NCBI GenBank assembly: GCA_934292955.1
Contig: CAKQXZ010000002.1
Coordinates: 3,232 to 67,231 of the forward strand
Direction of reading: 5' to 3'
Length of the DNA stretch: 64,000 bases
Source of the DNA: an uncultured Clostridia bacterium
GTDB taxonomy: Bacteria > Bacillota_A > Clostridia > Christensenellales > Borkfalkiaceae
Below the pieces are notes generated by a model. It saw nothing but the letters and a program-made list of their open reading frames with translations. It had not been told where the DNA came from and did no database searches. Positions 16,679-24,782 of the stretch are shown in pieces. The position numbers and the translations under genes are program-made. Each line of letters begins with the position of its first letter. Positions within the stretch are counted from its first letter, which is position 1.

Positions 16679-19600
16679 TTATACAGCCTTTGCTCCGTAG
16701 AATTCAACGAATTCGATATTGGCAAGAGCGTTGAGCGTATAGTCCGGGAAGTTCCATTTACTGATAGGTCCTACGCCTTCAGAATGAACGTTCGTGGTAG
16801 TTACCCAGAAACCGACCGAATTGCCTTCGGCTACCGCGATATACAGTTTGTAGGTATGACCTGCAGTCCATTCAACAAAAGATTCCGAATAAGTCTTGTT
16901 GTCGGTCGTATCGACGATAAGCAATTCTTTATAGTTATATGCGGGCGCAAAATCGACGATGCTGCCGGTATCGGTGAAAACCTTGTCTGTACCATAGAAA
17001 TCTTTACCGATCGAAACGCTTCTGCGAGCGGTCGGAACCCATGCTTCCACATTAGTGCCGACGTACTCGTTGATATGCAGATATCCCATAGTCGAACCTT
17101 CTTTGATAGTGATAACTACTTCAAGAACATCGCAACCGGCAAAATCTTCGCCGGGAACATACGCGGGGTTAACGTTACCTGCCGAGCCGGCAACAGATTC
17201 AACAAACGCGCCGGGCAGCCATGTAGTAATACCGGTGGTAAGTTTCTTTTCGTCGGTAACGGCAAGCGGCTGCTTATCGGTAACGGTTATTGTGCTTGTC
17301 GCTTCAAGACCGAAAGCCTTTGCTGTTATTATAGCGGTACCCTTTGCAAGAGCGGTAACAACGCCGTTCTGATCTACGGTAGCAATTTCCGGATTGGAAC
17401 TAACCCATTCTACTTCGCCCGGAAAAGACTTAATTGCCTTTAACGTAAGGGTTTTGCCTTCTTCTACCGACGCTTCTTCGGGATCGATAGCCAAAGTTTT
17501 TACGGTGCCTTTTTTAACCGCGCCGTAGAACTTAACGAATTCGATATTATCGAGAACGTTAAGACCGTAAGACGCGTCAAACGCATTGGTGAATATACCC
17601 TGACCGTTAGAACCGTACATAGTCGACGAATACCAGAAACCTATAGAACTGTTTTCGCCTACGGTTACATAAATTTCGTATTCGTGACCGGGTATCCATT
17701 CGACCGCGCTTTCTACATACTGCGTACCCGTAGTCTTATCTACTATACGGAGATGTTCAAAGTTTGCCGCGGGGAAGTTGAAATCATAGTGTCTGCCCAT
17801 AGCGTAGCCGTCTTTACCGACGACCGTCCATCTTGCAATGTCGGGAGTCCATTTCGAAGTATCTCTCGTTTTATATTCGTAAATGTGGAGATATCCGCTT
17901 ATCGCGCTTTCTTTAATCTTAATGCAAACCTTAAGCATATTGAAGCCGTTGAAATCTTCGCCGGGAACATATGCGGGGTTAAGGTTCTTATTTGAACCTT
18001 CTACGCCATTATCGAAAGTGCCGGGCAACCACGAAACAAGGTTATCGGAAGAAACGACTTCTTCGGTTCCGTCTTCGGGAGCGATAACGGGTTTAACGTG
18101 GATAAGGCACGAAACGGTTTTGCCGTTTACGGTCGCATTGATCTTAACGTCGCCCATGCTTACGGCGGTAACAAGACCGTTCTGATCGACGGTAGCGATA
18201 TCTTCGTTTTCCGAAGTCCATTCGACGTTCATTCCGCTAAGGAGTTCTGAAAGAGTTGCGGTTATCTGCAGAGTTCTGCCTTCGGCAAGCGTTTCTTCTT
18301 CCTTATCTATAACGATACCTTCGAATTCGGCTTTAGAGAAAGTCTTGACGTTGTTGAAGTACATATTCATGCCGACCGTTTTTCCCATAACATGCGAATA
18401 AGAGAAATACTGATTACAGGTATTATCGTCCCACGCTCTGCCTTCCATATCGATAATAACCTTGTACCAATTACCGGACTGCATCTTGTTCTCTGTCGTA
18501 CCGAACATTTTGTTTCCGCCCCATTTAACGGTGTCGTAAACGAGATTGCCTTCGGAATCGAGTACGCGGATAAAGTCTTTGGTAATCATGTCTTTACGGG
18601 CACTATCCCAGGTCGAAATAATGTTAGCGCAGTTATTCATTATGCCGATATGGCGCGCGCCGATCTGCATATAGAAGTAAGTGCCGTCGCCGAAGTTATC
18701 GGAATAAATGTCGAACGAAACAAACTGTCTGCCCGCACCTATTTCGCTGATCATTTTGTCGGTCGAAAGAAGAATGGTATCCGCAAGACCCGGAATGATA
18801 GCCGTAGCGCCGTTGAATTTTTCGTTTTCGGGAACGATGCTGAGTTTAAGAGTATATCTCGTATCGTCCGTTTCGATAGTAAGAGTTTTGAATCCGTTTG
18901 TACCCGCAAAAGTATAAACGTTGTTAAGAACGGTAAGTTTGCCGTCGGTTACAACGGGCTTGCCGTTTGCGTCAACCATAAATACGGGGCTGCCGTAGAA
19001 AGCATAATTTCTGCCTTCGCCGTCGGTAAGCATTACGGGAACTGCAAATCCGTCTACCGTCGCTTTGACTATTTCGCCGGTAATGCCGAGAGCCGCTACG
19101 TCGATAGTATTGTTCGTGGCGAGATCTTTTGCGTTAATCGTAAGTTTGTCTTCGAGAGCCACTTCGTTTATTCTCGTTTCGCCGCTGTACGCAAATCCGT
19201 TAACATCGCTTACGGCAACGCTTACGGAAAGATTTCTGAGCATATCTCTCCAGCAAAGAACGCCGCCCATAATCGCATTTTCGTCAAGGTACGCTTCTTC
19301 CGCAAAGATGAAATAGAAATCGTGATCGAGCGAACCGTCGTCGGGTACCTGTGCGAAAACGGTATAGGTTTCGCCGGCTTTGTAAACGCCCGCGCCCGTT
19401 CCGTCGTTAAGGGAACCGACCTGACGACCTTCGCTGTCGAGAACGACGAAAGAAGAGTCGTTGAACATATTGCCACCGAAACTTTCGGTGCCGGCAAAGA
19501 CGTAAGCGCAGCCCTTGGGGAACGCTGCGGTTTTTTCGTCTTGCGTTTCTATATTGTTCAACCCGTAATAAAGGAAGAACATCGATCTCTTCAGATCTTC

Positions 19601-20902
19601 TGCAGGGGTAAATTTAAGGGTGAACCAGTCGCCGGGGATATAATCGCCGTGAATAACCTGTTTATATCCGTAACGATCTTCGCCCGTTGTGTAGTTATGA
19701 ACGGAGACGTTTTCCATCGCGGTGGCGGGAGTGCGTTGTTTAACGACTACCTGAGTGGTTGTATAAGTATATCCGTAAACCTTTGCGGTTACTTTAACCG
19801 TTCCGTAGTTTACTGCGGTAAGAACGCCGTCCTGAACGGTAGCGACAAAATCTTTATCTACCGACCATTCCGCGCTTTCGGATACTTCGATACCGAACGC
19901 ATAGAGTTTGAATTCTTTGGTCGAACCGATAGTCATAGGCGAAGTTTCGCTTACGAATTCAACGTTGTTTGCCGAAACGTATGCTATTCTGATAGAGAAA
20001 AGCATATTGTCGGTTTCTACGATAACGGTGTCGGGTTCGGTTTTTTCGTCGATGTTGATACCGTCGGTTATAACTTTCGCCTTATTTCCGTCGTAAATGA
20101 TTTCGCCCGTTTCGGCGTCGGTCTGAACGTAGTCTTCGCCGCTTTCGAGATAGATAGCCACAACGTCTTCAGCGGTAAGACCGAATCTTTCTACGTCTAT
20201 AACCCATTCGCTCTTGTCGCCGCCGAACGTGAACGCTTCTTTAGAATTTACTTCGAGTTTTTTAACGGTTACGGCAGCCTGTTCGGAAAATTCTTCGCCG
20301 TCGTACACGCATTTGACTTCGATTGCCGCAGAACCGATCCCTACGCCCGTGATAACGCCGTCCGCACTCACCGTAGCAACGTTTTCGTTCGCGCTTCTGT
20401 AAGTGTATTCGCCGCCGTCTGCAATCGCGCCGTTTACCGATAAAATCGGCTTAATCTGCGCGGTGGTTACGCCGTAAGAAACGTTATCCTTATCTTTCCA
20501 GGTAAGAGAGTTCAGCGTGAACTGATTTGATTCGAGCGATAAGCCCGAAACGTTTTTAACGGTTACCGCCACCGTTTTTTCAACGTCCTTAACCTTTGCG
20601 GTTATGGTCGCCGTTCCTTTTGCAACGGCGGTAACAAGTCCGTTTGCAACCGTCGCTACGCTTTCGGCAGAAGAAGACCAAGCGACCGCTTCGTCCGTCC
20701 CCGTAACCGTTGCCGTAACAGTGTGCGTCTGCCCGACGTCGAGCGTCAGTTCGCTTTCCGAGAGAGTAAGTTCTACTTTAACGGGAGCGGGATTTGACGA
20801 CGAAGAATCGTCGGAACTGTCCGTTGTGTCGCCAATACATGCGACTGCCGAAACCATAAGCGCGGCAACCGTAAGTAAAAGCAAAAACCTTTTTAACTTC
20901 AT
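16679..20902 (-). CDS. Giant lipoprotein with bacterial Ig-like (Big_2) domains and repeated sandwich modules
   Basis: A 1407-residue surface lipoprotein (signal peptide with lipobox MVSAVAC). Big_2 domains are seen at about 42-118, 325-395, 865-940 and 1130-1200, each with the core S-x-x-x-V-A-T-V and G-x-A-x-I-T-A. Between them lie four longer beta-rich modules: about 395-560, 700-860, 955-1125 and 1215-1407. The last two are clear duplicates of each other (W-L-P-G-x-F, NPAYVPGEDF, GYLHI-x-EY, EW-x-x-GH-x-Y, NIEFV-x-FYGA). No catalytic motif is seen. It is probably a glycan-binding or scaffold protein held at the membrane, encoded last in the ABC/GH operon. Perfect AGGAGG before ATG. Confidence 0.85.
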   Translation of the reverse strand: MKLKRFLLLLTVAALMVSAVACIGDTTDSSDDSSSSNPAPVKVELTLSESELTLDVGQTHTVTATVTGTDEAVAWSSSAESVATVANGLVTAVAKGTATITAKVKDVEKTVAVTVKNVSGLSLESNQFTLNSLTWKDKDNVSYGVTTAQIKPILSVNGAIADGGEYTYRSANENVATVSADGVITGVGIGSAAIEVKCVYDGEEFSEQAAVTVKKLEVNSKEAFTFGGDKSEWVIDVERFGLTAEDVVAIYLESGEDYVQTDAETGEIIYDGNKAKVITDGINIDEKTEPDTVIVETDNMLFSIRIAYVSANNVEFVSETSPMTIGSTKEFKLYAFGIEVSESAEWSVDKDFVATVQDGVLTAVNYGTVKVTAKVYGYTYTTTQVVVKQRTPATAMENVSVHNYTTGEDRYGYKQVIHGDYIPGDWFTLKFTPAEDLKRSMFFLYYGLNNIETQDEKTAAFPKGCAYVFAGTESFGGNMFNDSSFVVLDSEGRQVGSLNDGTGAGVYKAGETYTVFAQVPDDGSLDHDFYFIFAEEAYLDENAIMGGVLCWRDMLRNLSVSVAVSDVNGFAYSGETRINEVALEDKLTINAKDLATNNTIDVAALGITGEIVKATVDGFAVPVMLTDGEGRNYAFYGSPVFMVDANGKPVVTDGKLTVLNNVYTFAGTNGFKTLTIETDDTRYTLKLSIVPENEKFNGATAIIPGLADTILLSTDKMISEIGAGRQFVSFDIYSDNFGDGTYFYMQIGARHIGIMNNCANIISTWDSARKDMITKDFIRVLDSEGNLVYDTVKWGGNKMFGTTENKMQSGNWYKVIIDMEGRAWDDNTCNQYFSYSHVMGKTVGMNMYFNNVKTFSKAEFEGIVIDKEEETLAEGRTLQITATLSELLSGMNVEWTSENEDIATVDQNGLVTAVSMGDVKINATVNGKTVSCLIHVKPVIAPEDGTEEVVSSDNLVSWLPGTFDNGVEGSNKNLNPAYVPGEDFNGFNMLKVCIKIKESAISGYLHIYEYKTRDTSKWTPDIARWTVVGKDGYAMGRHYDFNFPAANFEHLRIVDKTTGTQYVESAVEWIPGHEYEIYVTVGENSSIGFWYSSTMYGSNGQGIFTNAFDASYGLNVLDNIEFVKFYGAVKKGTVKTLAIDPEEASVEEGKTLTLKAIKSFPGEVEWVSSNPEIATVDQNGVVTALAKGTAIITAKAFGLEATSTITVTDKQPLAVTDEKKLTTGITTWLPGAFVESVAGSAGNVNPAYVPGEDFAGCDVLEVVITIKEGSTMGYLHINEYVGTNVEAWVPTARRSVSIGKDFYGTDKVFTDTGSIVDFAPAYNYKELLIVDTTDNKTYSESFVEWTAGHTYKLYIAVAEGNSVGFWVTTTNVHSEGVGPISKWNFPDYTLNALANIEFVEFYGAKAV

Positions 20903-20954
20903 ATTGTCCTCCTGATACTTATATTTTCAAAAGACTATCCGCCTTTTGTTTTCT

Positions 20955-22190
20955 TTATTGCATTTTCAGCTCGGTCACGTCCTTCGGCGTGCGGGTCATC
21001 CACTTTCCGCGCGTGAAATCGGGAATCGCAACAGGCGTTCCGCCGAGCGCGATCGATTGTTCGGAAAGGGGCGTTATACTCATCCATAATGCCGCGTCGT
21101 AAATATCTATCGGCATTTCTTCGCCGTTTATAGCGGCGTTTACAAAACTTTCAAGCATAAGGTAGTCCATTCCGCCGTGACCTTTTTCCATGTCTTCGGG
21201 CGTAATGTTTTCCCAGATTTCGGGCAGATACTCGTTGTAACTTTCCGCATTGTTCAAAAATTTAGCAAGCGTTTTTTCGGGATAAAACTCGTCGTTGAAC
21301 TTTTCACGCCCTTCGATAAGCACCATATTCGCTTCCTGCACGCAAAGCCCTTTTGTTCCGCGAACGGTAAACTCGCGCGAATAGTATTTGGGCAAAGTCG
21401 TGTCGAGCGTGAGCGTAATGGTCTCTCCGTTCGAGCAACGTATCGTACTGCTTACTATATCGCCCTGCAAAAACTTTCTGCCCGCAAGCGACTTATCGGG
21501 ATTTGCTTCGGTTAAAACGAATTCTTGCATTCCCGCAGCCTTAGACGAAACCGACGAAACGGTCAGCAGTTTGTTACCCCTGTTAACGTCGAGCAGTCTT
21601 GCGATAGGTCCCAACTCGTGCGTGGGATAGTTTTCGCAGTTTCTCTTTTCGTAGTTTATAAGCCTGTAATGCCTGTTCACGTTGCCGCCCGCTATTTCGT
21701 CGCGTATGTCGTGGCTGTATGCGCCGTGGCAATGCACCACTTCGCCTAAAAGCCCGTTTCTGTAAAGAGTAGTCGCAAGCAGTTCGAACTTGTCGTAACA
21801 GCAGTTTTCGAGCATCATGGCGGGAGTTTTCGTTCTCTCGTAAGTGCGGACAAGTTCCCAGCAGTCTTCGATATCGTACCCGCCGCCCACTTCGAAAGCG
21901 GTTATTTTGCCCGCGTTCATGCTGTCGACCGCCATTTGTACATGCGTATCCCACGACGACGAAATCATAACGCCTTCGACCGTTTTGTCTTTAAGCAGTT
22001 CGTGATAATCGGCATAGATAACGGGGCGTTTACCGTAAGTCTTTTCTATTTCGTCGGCGGCTTTTTCGGTTCTGTCGGCATATTTGTCGCTGACGGCAAC
22101 TATCTCCGCCCCCTTGCAGGAAGCAAGCGTTTTCATCATGCAAAATCCGCGCTGACCGAGACCTATAACGCCCATTCTGATTTTTTTCAT
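20955..22190 (-). CDS. Gfo/Idh/MocA family protein, GH109-like (NAD-dependent glycosidase type)
   Basis: A 411-residue protein with an N-terminal Rossmann fold (MGVIGLGQRGF, residues 6-16) and a C-terminal alpha/beta domain. The features NYPTHELGPIARLLDVNRG, GHGGMDYLMLESF, DAALWMSITPLSE and PDFTRGKW are those of GH109, which removes alpha-GalNAc (for example blood-group A) by an NAD+-dependent oxidation-elimination route. Many GH109 proteins are exported through Tat; this one has no signal peptide. It could alternatively be a sugar dehydrogenase of the same fold. AGGGGC precedes ATG. It lies inside the sugar-import operon. Confidence 0.82.
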   Translation of the reverse strand: MKKIRMGVIGLGQRGFCMMKTLASCKGAEIVAVSDKYADRTEKAADEIEKTYGKRPVIYADYHELLKDKTVEGVMISSSWDTHVQMAVDSMNAGKITAFEVGGGYDIEDCWELVRTYERTKTPAMMLENCCYDKFELLATTLYRNGLLGEVVHCHGAYSHDIRDEIAGGNVNRHYRLINYEKRNCENYPTHELGPIARLLDVNRGNKLLTVSSVSSKAAGMQEFVLTEANPDKSLAGRKFLQGDIVSSTIRCSNGETITLTLDTTLPKYYSREFTVRGTKGLCVQEANMVLIEGREKFNDEFYPEKTLAKFLNNAESYNEYLPEIWENITPEDMEKGHGGMDYLMLESFVNAAINGEEMPIDIYDAALWMSITPLSEQSIALGGTPVAIPDFTRGKWMTRTPKDVTELKMQ

Positions 22191-22211
22191 TAAAGCCCCT
22201 TTCGCTCTTTT

Positions 22212-22236
22212 CGTCGGGGATTTTTCATCCCCGACG
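22212..22236 (-). other. Perfect intercistronic hairpin
   Basis: A ten-base perfect stem (CGTCGGGGAT/ATCCCCGACG) with a 5-base loop lies between the small lipoprotein gene and the GH109-like gene. There is no T tract, so it is more likely an mRNA-stability or processing element than a terminator. Confidence 0.75.
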
Positions 22237-22248
22237 GAGCATAAATCA

Positions 22249-22890
22249 TTATTCTGCGGAAACGGTCACGGTGATCGTTTCTTCAAGATAAATTCCGTTA
22301 TAGGTAGCCGAAACGGTAATAACCGTCGTTCCCTTTGAAACGCCTTTGATTTCGCCGTTTTCGCAAGTGGCGATACCGTTGTCGGCACTCGTCCACTTAA
22401 AGTCGGAAAAATCTTTTTCTTCGCCGTTGAATCTGATAACCGCGGTGACTTTAACGCTTCCGCCTGCTCTCGGCATGGCGTCGGTCTGCGAAAGTACCAT
22501 AACGGGATAAGAAAGGTTGCGAGTAACGGTAACGTCGCAAGTTCTTTCGATATCGCCCACCTTTGCGGTTATAACGGCAAAGCCTTGTTTAACGCCTATA
22601 ACTCTGCCCGCAGATACGGTCGCAACCTTTTCGTCGGACGAAGACCATATTATATCTTCGTCTTTCGCACCCGTAAGCGTATATCCGAGCGTAACGCCGT
22701 CATATTCGGATACGGTTACGCTTTCGACAAGATAAAAAACTATTTCTACGGGATCGACCGAGCCGCCGCCCGACGACGAATCGGCAGGCGAAGACGAATC
22801 CGCGGGTTTCTTCCCGCAGTTGCAGGCACCCGTAAGAGCAAGCGTTGTAACGGCAAGCATAGCCGCAATCAGCATTATTATTCTTTTCAT
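22249..22890 (-). CDS. Small lipoprotein with two Big_2 domains
   Basis: A 213-residue lipoprotein (lipobox ALTGAC at about 18-23) with a Ser/Gly/Pro linker and two Ig-like Big_2 domains (about 50-122 and 125-212). The cores are IIWSSSDEKVATVSAGRV and FKWTSADNGIATCENGEI. It resembles the Ig units of the giant protein in the same operon and probably shares its role in surface glycan binding or display. GGGGGAG precedes ATG, and the gene starts 13 bases after the DUF4838 gene ends. Confidence 0.85.
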   Translation of the reverse strand: MKRIIMLIAAMLAVTTLALTGACNCGKKPADSSSPADSSSGGGSVDPVEIVFYLVESVTVSEYDGVTLGYTLTGAKDEDIIWSSSDEKVATVSAGRVIGVKQGFAVITAKVGDIERTCDVTVTRNLSYPVMVLSQTDAMPRAGGSVKVTAVIRFNGEEKDFSDFKWTSADNGIATCENGEIKGVSKGTTVITVSATYNGIYLEETITVTVSAE

Positions 22891-22903
22891 GTTTTACTCC
22901 CCC

Positions 22904-24778
22904 TTACAGATTGCCGAAGTTCTGGCTGTACCAGACGTCGAAGTTGGTAGATTCTCTTACTTTCTGTATTCCGAAATGAGCGCAATCTTTTCTGAAACTT
23001 ACGGCAAAATTCTTAAGATCGCCGATATGACCGCGATAAGATTCGAGATAGTTATATCTGTAAGTCAAAGTTTCAAGCGTGATTCTGTCGTACAGTTTGT
23101 CGTAAAGTTCGGGATCGGAATACTTGTATCTGAGTATTGCGTCGTACGCTTTGTTCGCATAACCTTCGAAAGCCTTGCACATATTCAGCGGCAGAACGGT
23201 TCCGCCCTGAACGTTATTGCTGTCGAACACCTGCGACCATGCCCTGTAACCGTAGAACCATTCTTTCATGAACGGCGCGGCGTCTTTATAATACTTATCG
23301 AAGAAGTTATCTGTAAGCACGTTTACGTCCTTGTTTACGTCCCAGCTGAGTTCGGCTTCGAGATAAGCGTGAAGTCTTGACCAGTCGCTGTTCGCAAGGT
23401 TGTTATACGCCATCATCGTGTAATGCAGTTCGCCGCCGTGCTTAAGGAAGTATTCGAGATTGGGCTGAAGTTTGTTGTAATCGTCGAAATGGCGCATATA
23501 AGCTCCGAAGTTTTCGGCATAGTCCATAATGGCGAACTTGCTCGATATTTTAGCCCACGCTTCTGCCTGACCGTATTCGCCGACTTCGGGGACAGGCCTT
23601 TTTTCGGGGAACCCCGTGCAGTACTGTACTCCGCAGTTTGACGGAAGTTTAAGCGATTCAAGTTCTGCATCGGTCGTAAACCTGGGCGGCTGTTTGGTCG
23701 TCCAGTAAGCGTACATATAGACCGTAACGTCCATTTCGGGGCAGTTCGCTTCGGTATACGCTTTGAGCGCGGGCGACAGGTAGTTTTTCATAAACAGAAC
23801 CTGAGTTGCCGACTGCGCCCCGCCGTAAGCGTCCATGGTCTTGCAGCATTTGTCGCAGAAACACCAGTCGCCGTTATCGAGTTGCGAGAAGTTGATTATA
23901 ATCGAATTGCCGTTTCCGCCTACGCTTATAAGGTCTTTAACGCCTTTCATGACCTGCTCGCAAAGCCCTTCGGGATCGCGGCTGAAACAGATAGCCGAAG
24001 GTTCCGTTCCCGCGTTTTCGTAGTCTACGTTGTACCAGTTGCGGTGTTCGTTAAAGCAAGGATTCAACGGCACGAAACCATAAGTTGTATTTTCGCGGCT
24101 GAAGAAGGTATGGAACATGGAAATGCTTCCGTTGGTCGTCCATACGTTGCTGTTATCTTGCATTCTCAGTCTTGTGCGAAGGTCTTTATTGCTTGAGTTT
24201 TCTCCGTCGCCTACAACGCGCCATTCCCAGTCGGGTTTTTCGGTTATATTTACGTCTGCGATTTTACCGTTAAGGCATTTAGCTTCGTCAAAAACAAGTT
24301 CGTCGGTATAAATGAATTCGTAGCCGATCTGCAGCGATAAAAAGTCGTAAACGCCCCAGATGGTACCCCATTCTCCGCCGCCGATTATAAAGACGTTATT
24401 GTTTATCGTCTTTATGGCATAGCCGTTTGAAGCAAGGTTCGCAAAGTCGGCTTTCAGCCCCGCCGCGCGCGAATAGTCGTTTTCGCCTATGCAGATGTAT
24501 TTTGCATTGGTATCGAGAGTTACTTCGTCTGCGTACACCGTTTCTATGGTCGAGCCGGTGCCGTCGTAAAATAACGTCTGAAATTCGGAAACCGCAACTA
24601 TTTCGGTAGACGAAATATCTCTGTCGTAAACGATTTTATATTCTGTCCTGCCGTTTTTAAGAAAGTCCGCTTTTTCGTTAGCCGCGTTTATGTCCGCCGC
24701 CGACGGAGCCGCGCCTAAAGCGACAGTTCCTAAAAGCGTTGCAACAAAAAGGATTAAACTTAAAAATTTTCTTTTCAT
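22904..24778 (-). CDS. Secreted DUF4838 protein (glycosidase-like)
   Basis: A 624-residue protein with a cleavable signal peptide (LLGTVALGAAPSAA) and no lipobox. The N-terminal part (about 40-160) has the alpha-glucuronidase/GH20-type lead-in sandwich fold (YICIGEND, NGYAIKTINNNVFIIGG). The central region holds the DUF4838 pattern, with NFSQLDNGDWCFCDKC near 300 and a barrel-like section up to about 490. It is probably an exo-acting or processing enzyme for an acidic or acetylated sugar, but no activity is established for this family to my knowledge. Its GGGGTAA ribosome site overlaps the stop of the preceding gene (4-base gap). Confidence 0.82.
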   Translation of the reverse strand: MKRKFLSLILFVATLLGTVALGAAPSAADINAANEKADFLKNGRTEYKIVYDRDISSTEIVAVSEFQTLFYDGTGSTIETVYADEVTLDTNAKYICIGENDYSRAAGLKADFANLASNGYAIKTINNNVFIIGGGEWGTIWGVYDFLSLQIGYEFIYTDELVFDEAKCLNGKIADVNITEKPDWEWRVVGDGENSSNKDLRTRLRMQDNSNVWTTNGSISMFHTFFSRENTTYGFVPLNPCFNEHRNWYNVDYENAGTEPSAICFSRDPEGLCEQVMKGVKDLISVGGNGNSIIINFSQLDNGDWCFCDKCCKTMDAYGGAQSATQVLFMKNYLSPALKAYTEANCPEMDVTVYMYAYWTTKQPPRFTTDAELESLKLPSNCGVQYCTGFPEKRPVPEVGEYGQAEAWAKISSKFAIMDYAENFGAYMRHFDDYNKLQPNLEYFLKHGGELHYTMMAYNNLANSDWSRLHAYLEAELSWDVNKDVNVLTDNFFDKYYKDAAPFMKEWFYGYRAWSQVFDSNNVQGGTVLPLNMCKAFEGYANKAYDAILRYKYSDPELYDKLYDRITLETLTYRYNYLESYRGHIGDLKNFAVSFRKDCAHFGIQKVRESTNFDVWYSQNFGNL

Positions 24779-24782
24779 GTTA

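Noticed and set aside
18392..20443. Long plus-strand open frame of 683 codons
   Set aside because: It lies antisense to the Ig lipoprotein gene, which has a perfect ribosome site, signal peptide and recognisable domains. The antisense frame has no family features and arises from codon bias.
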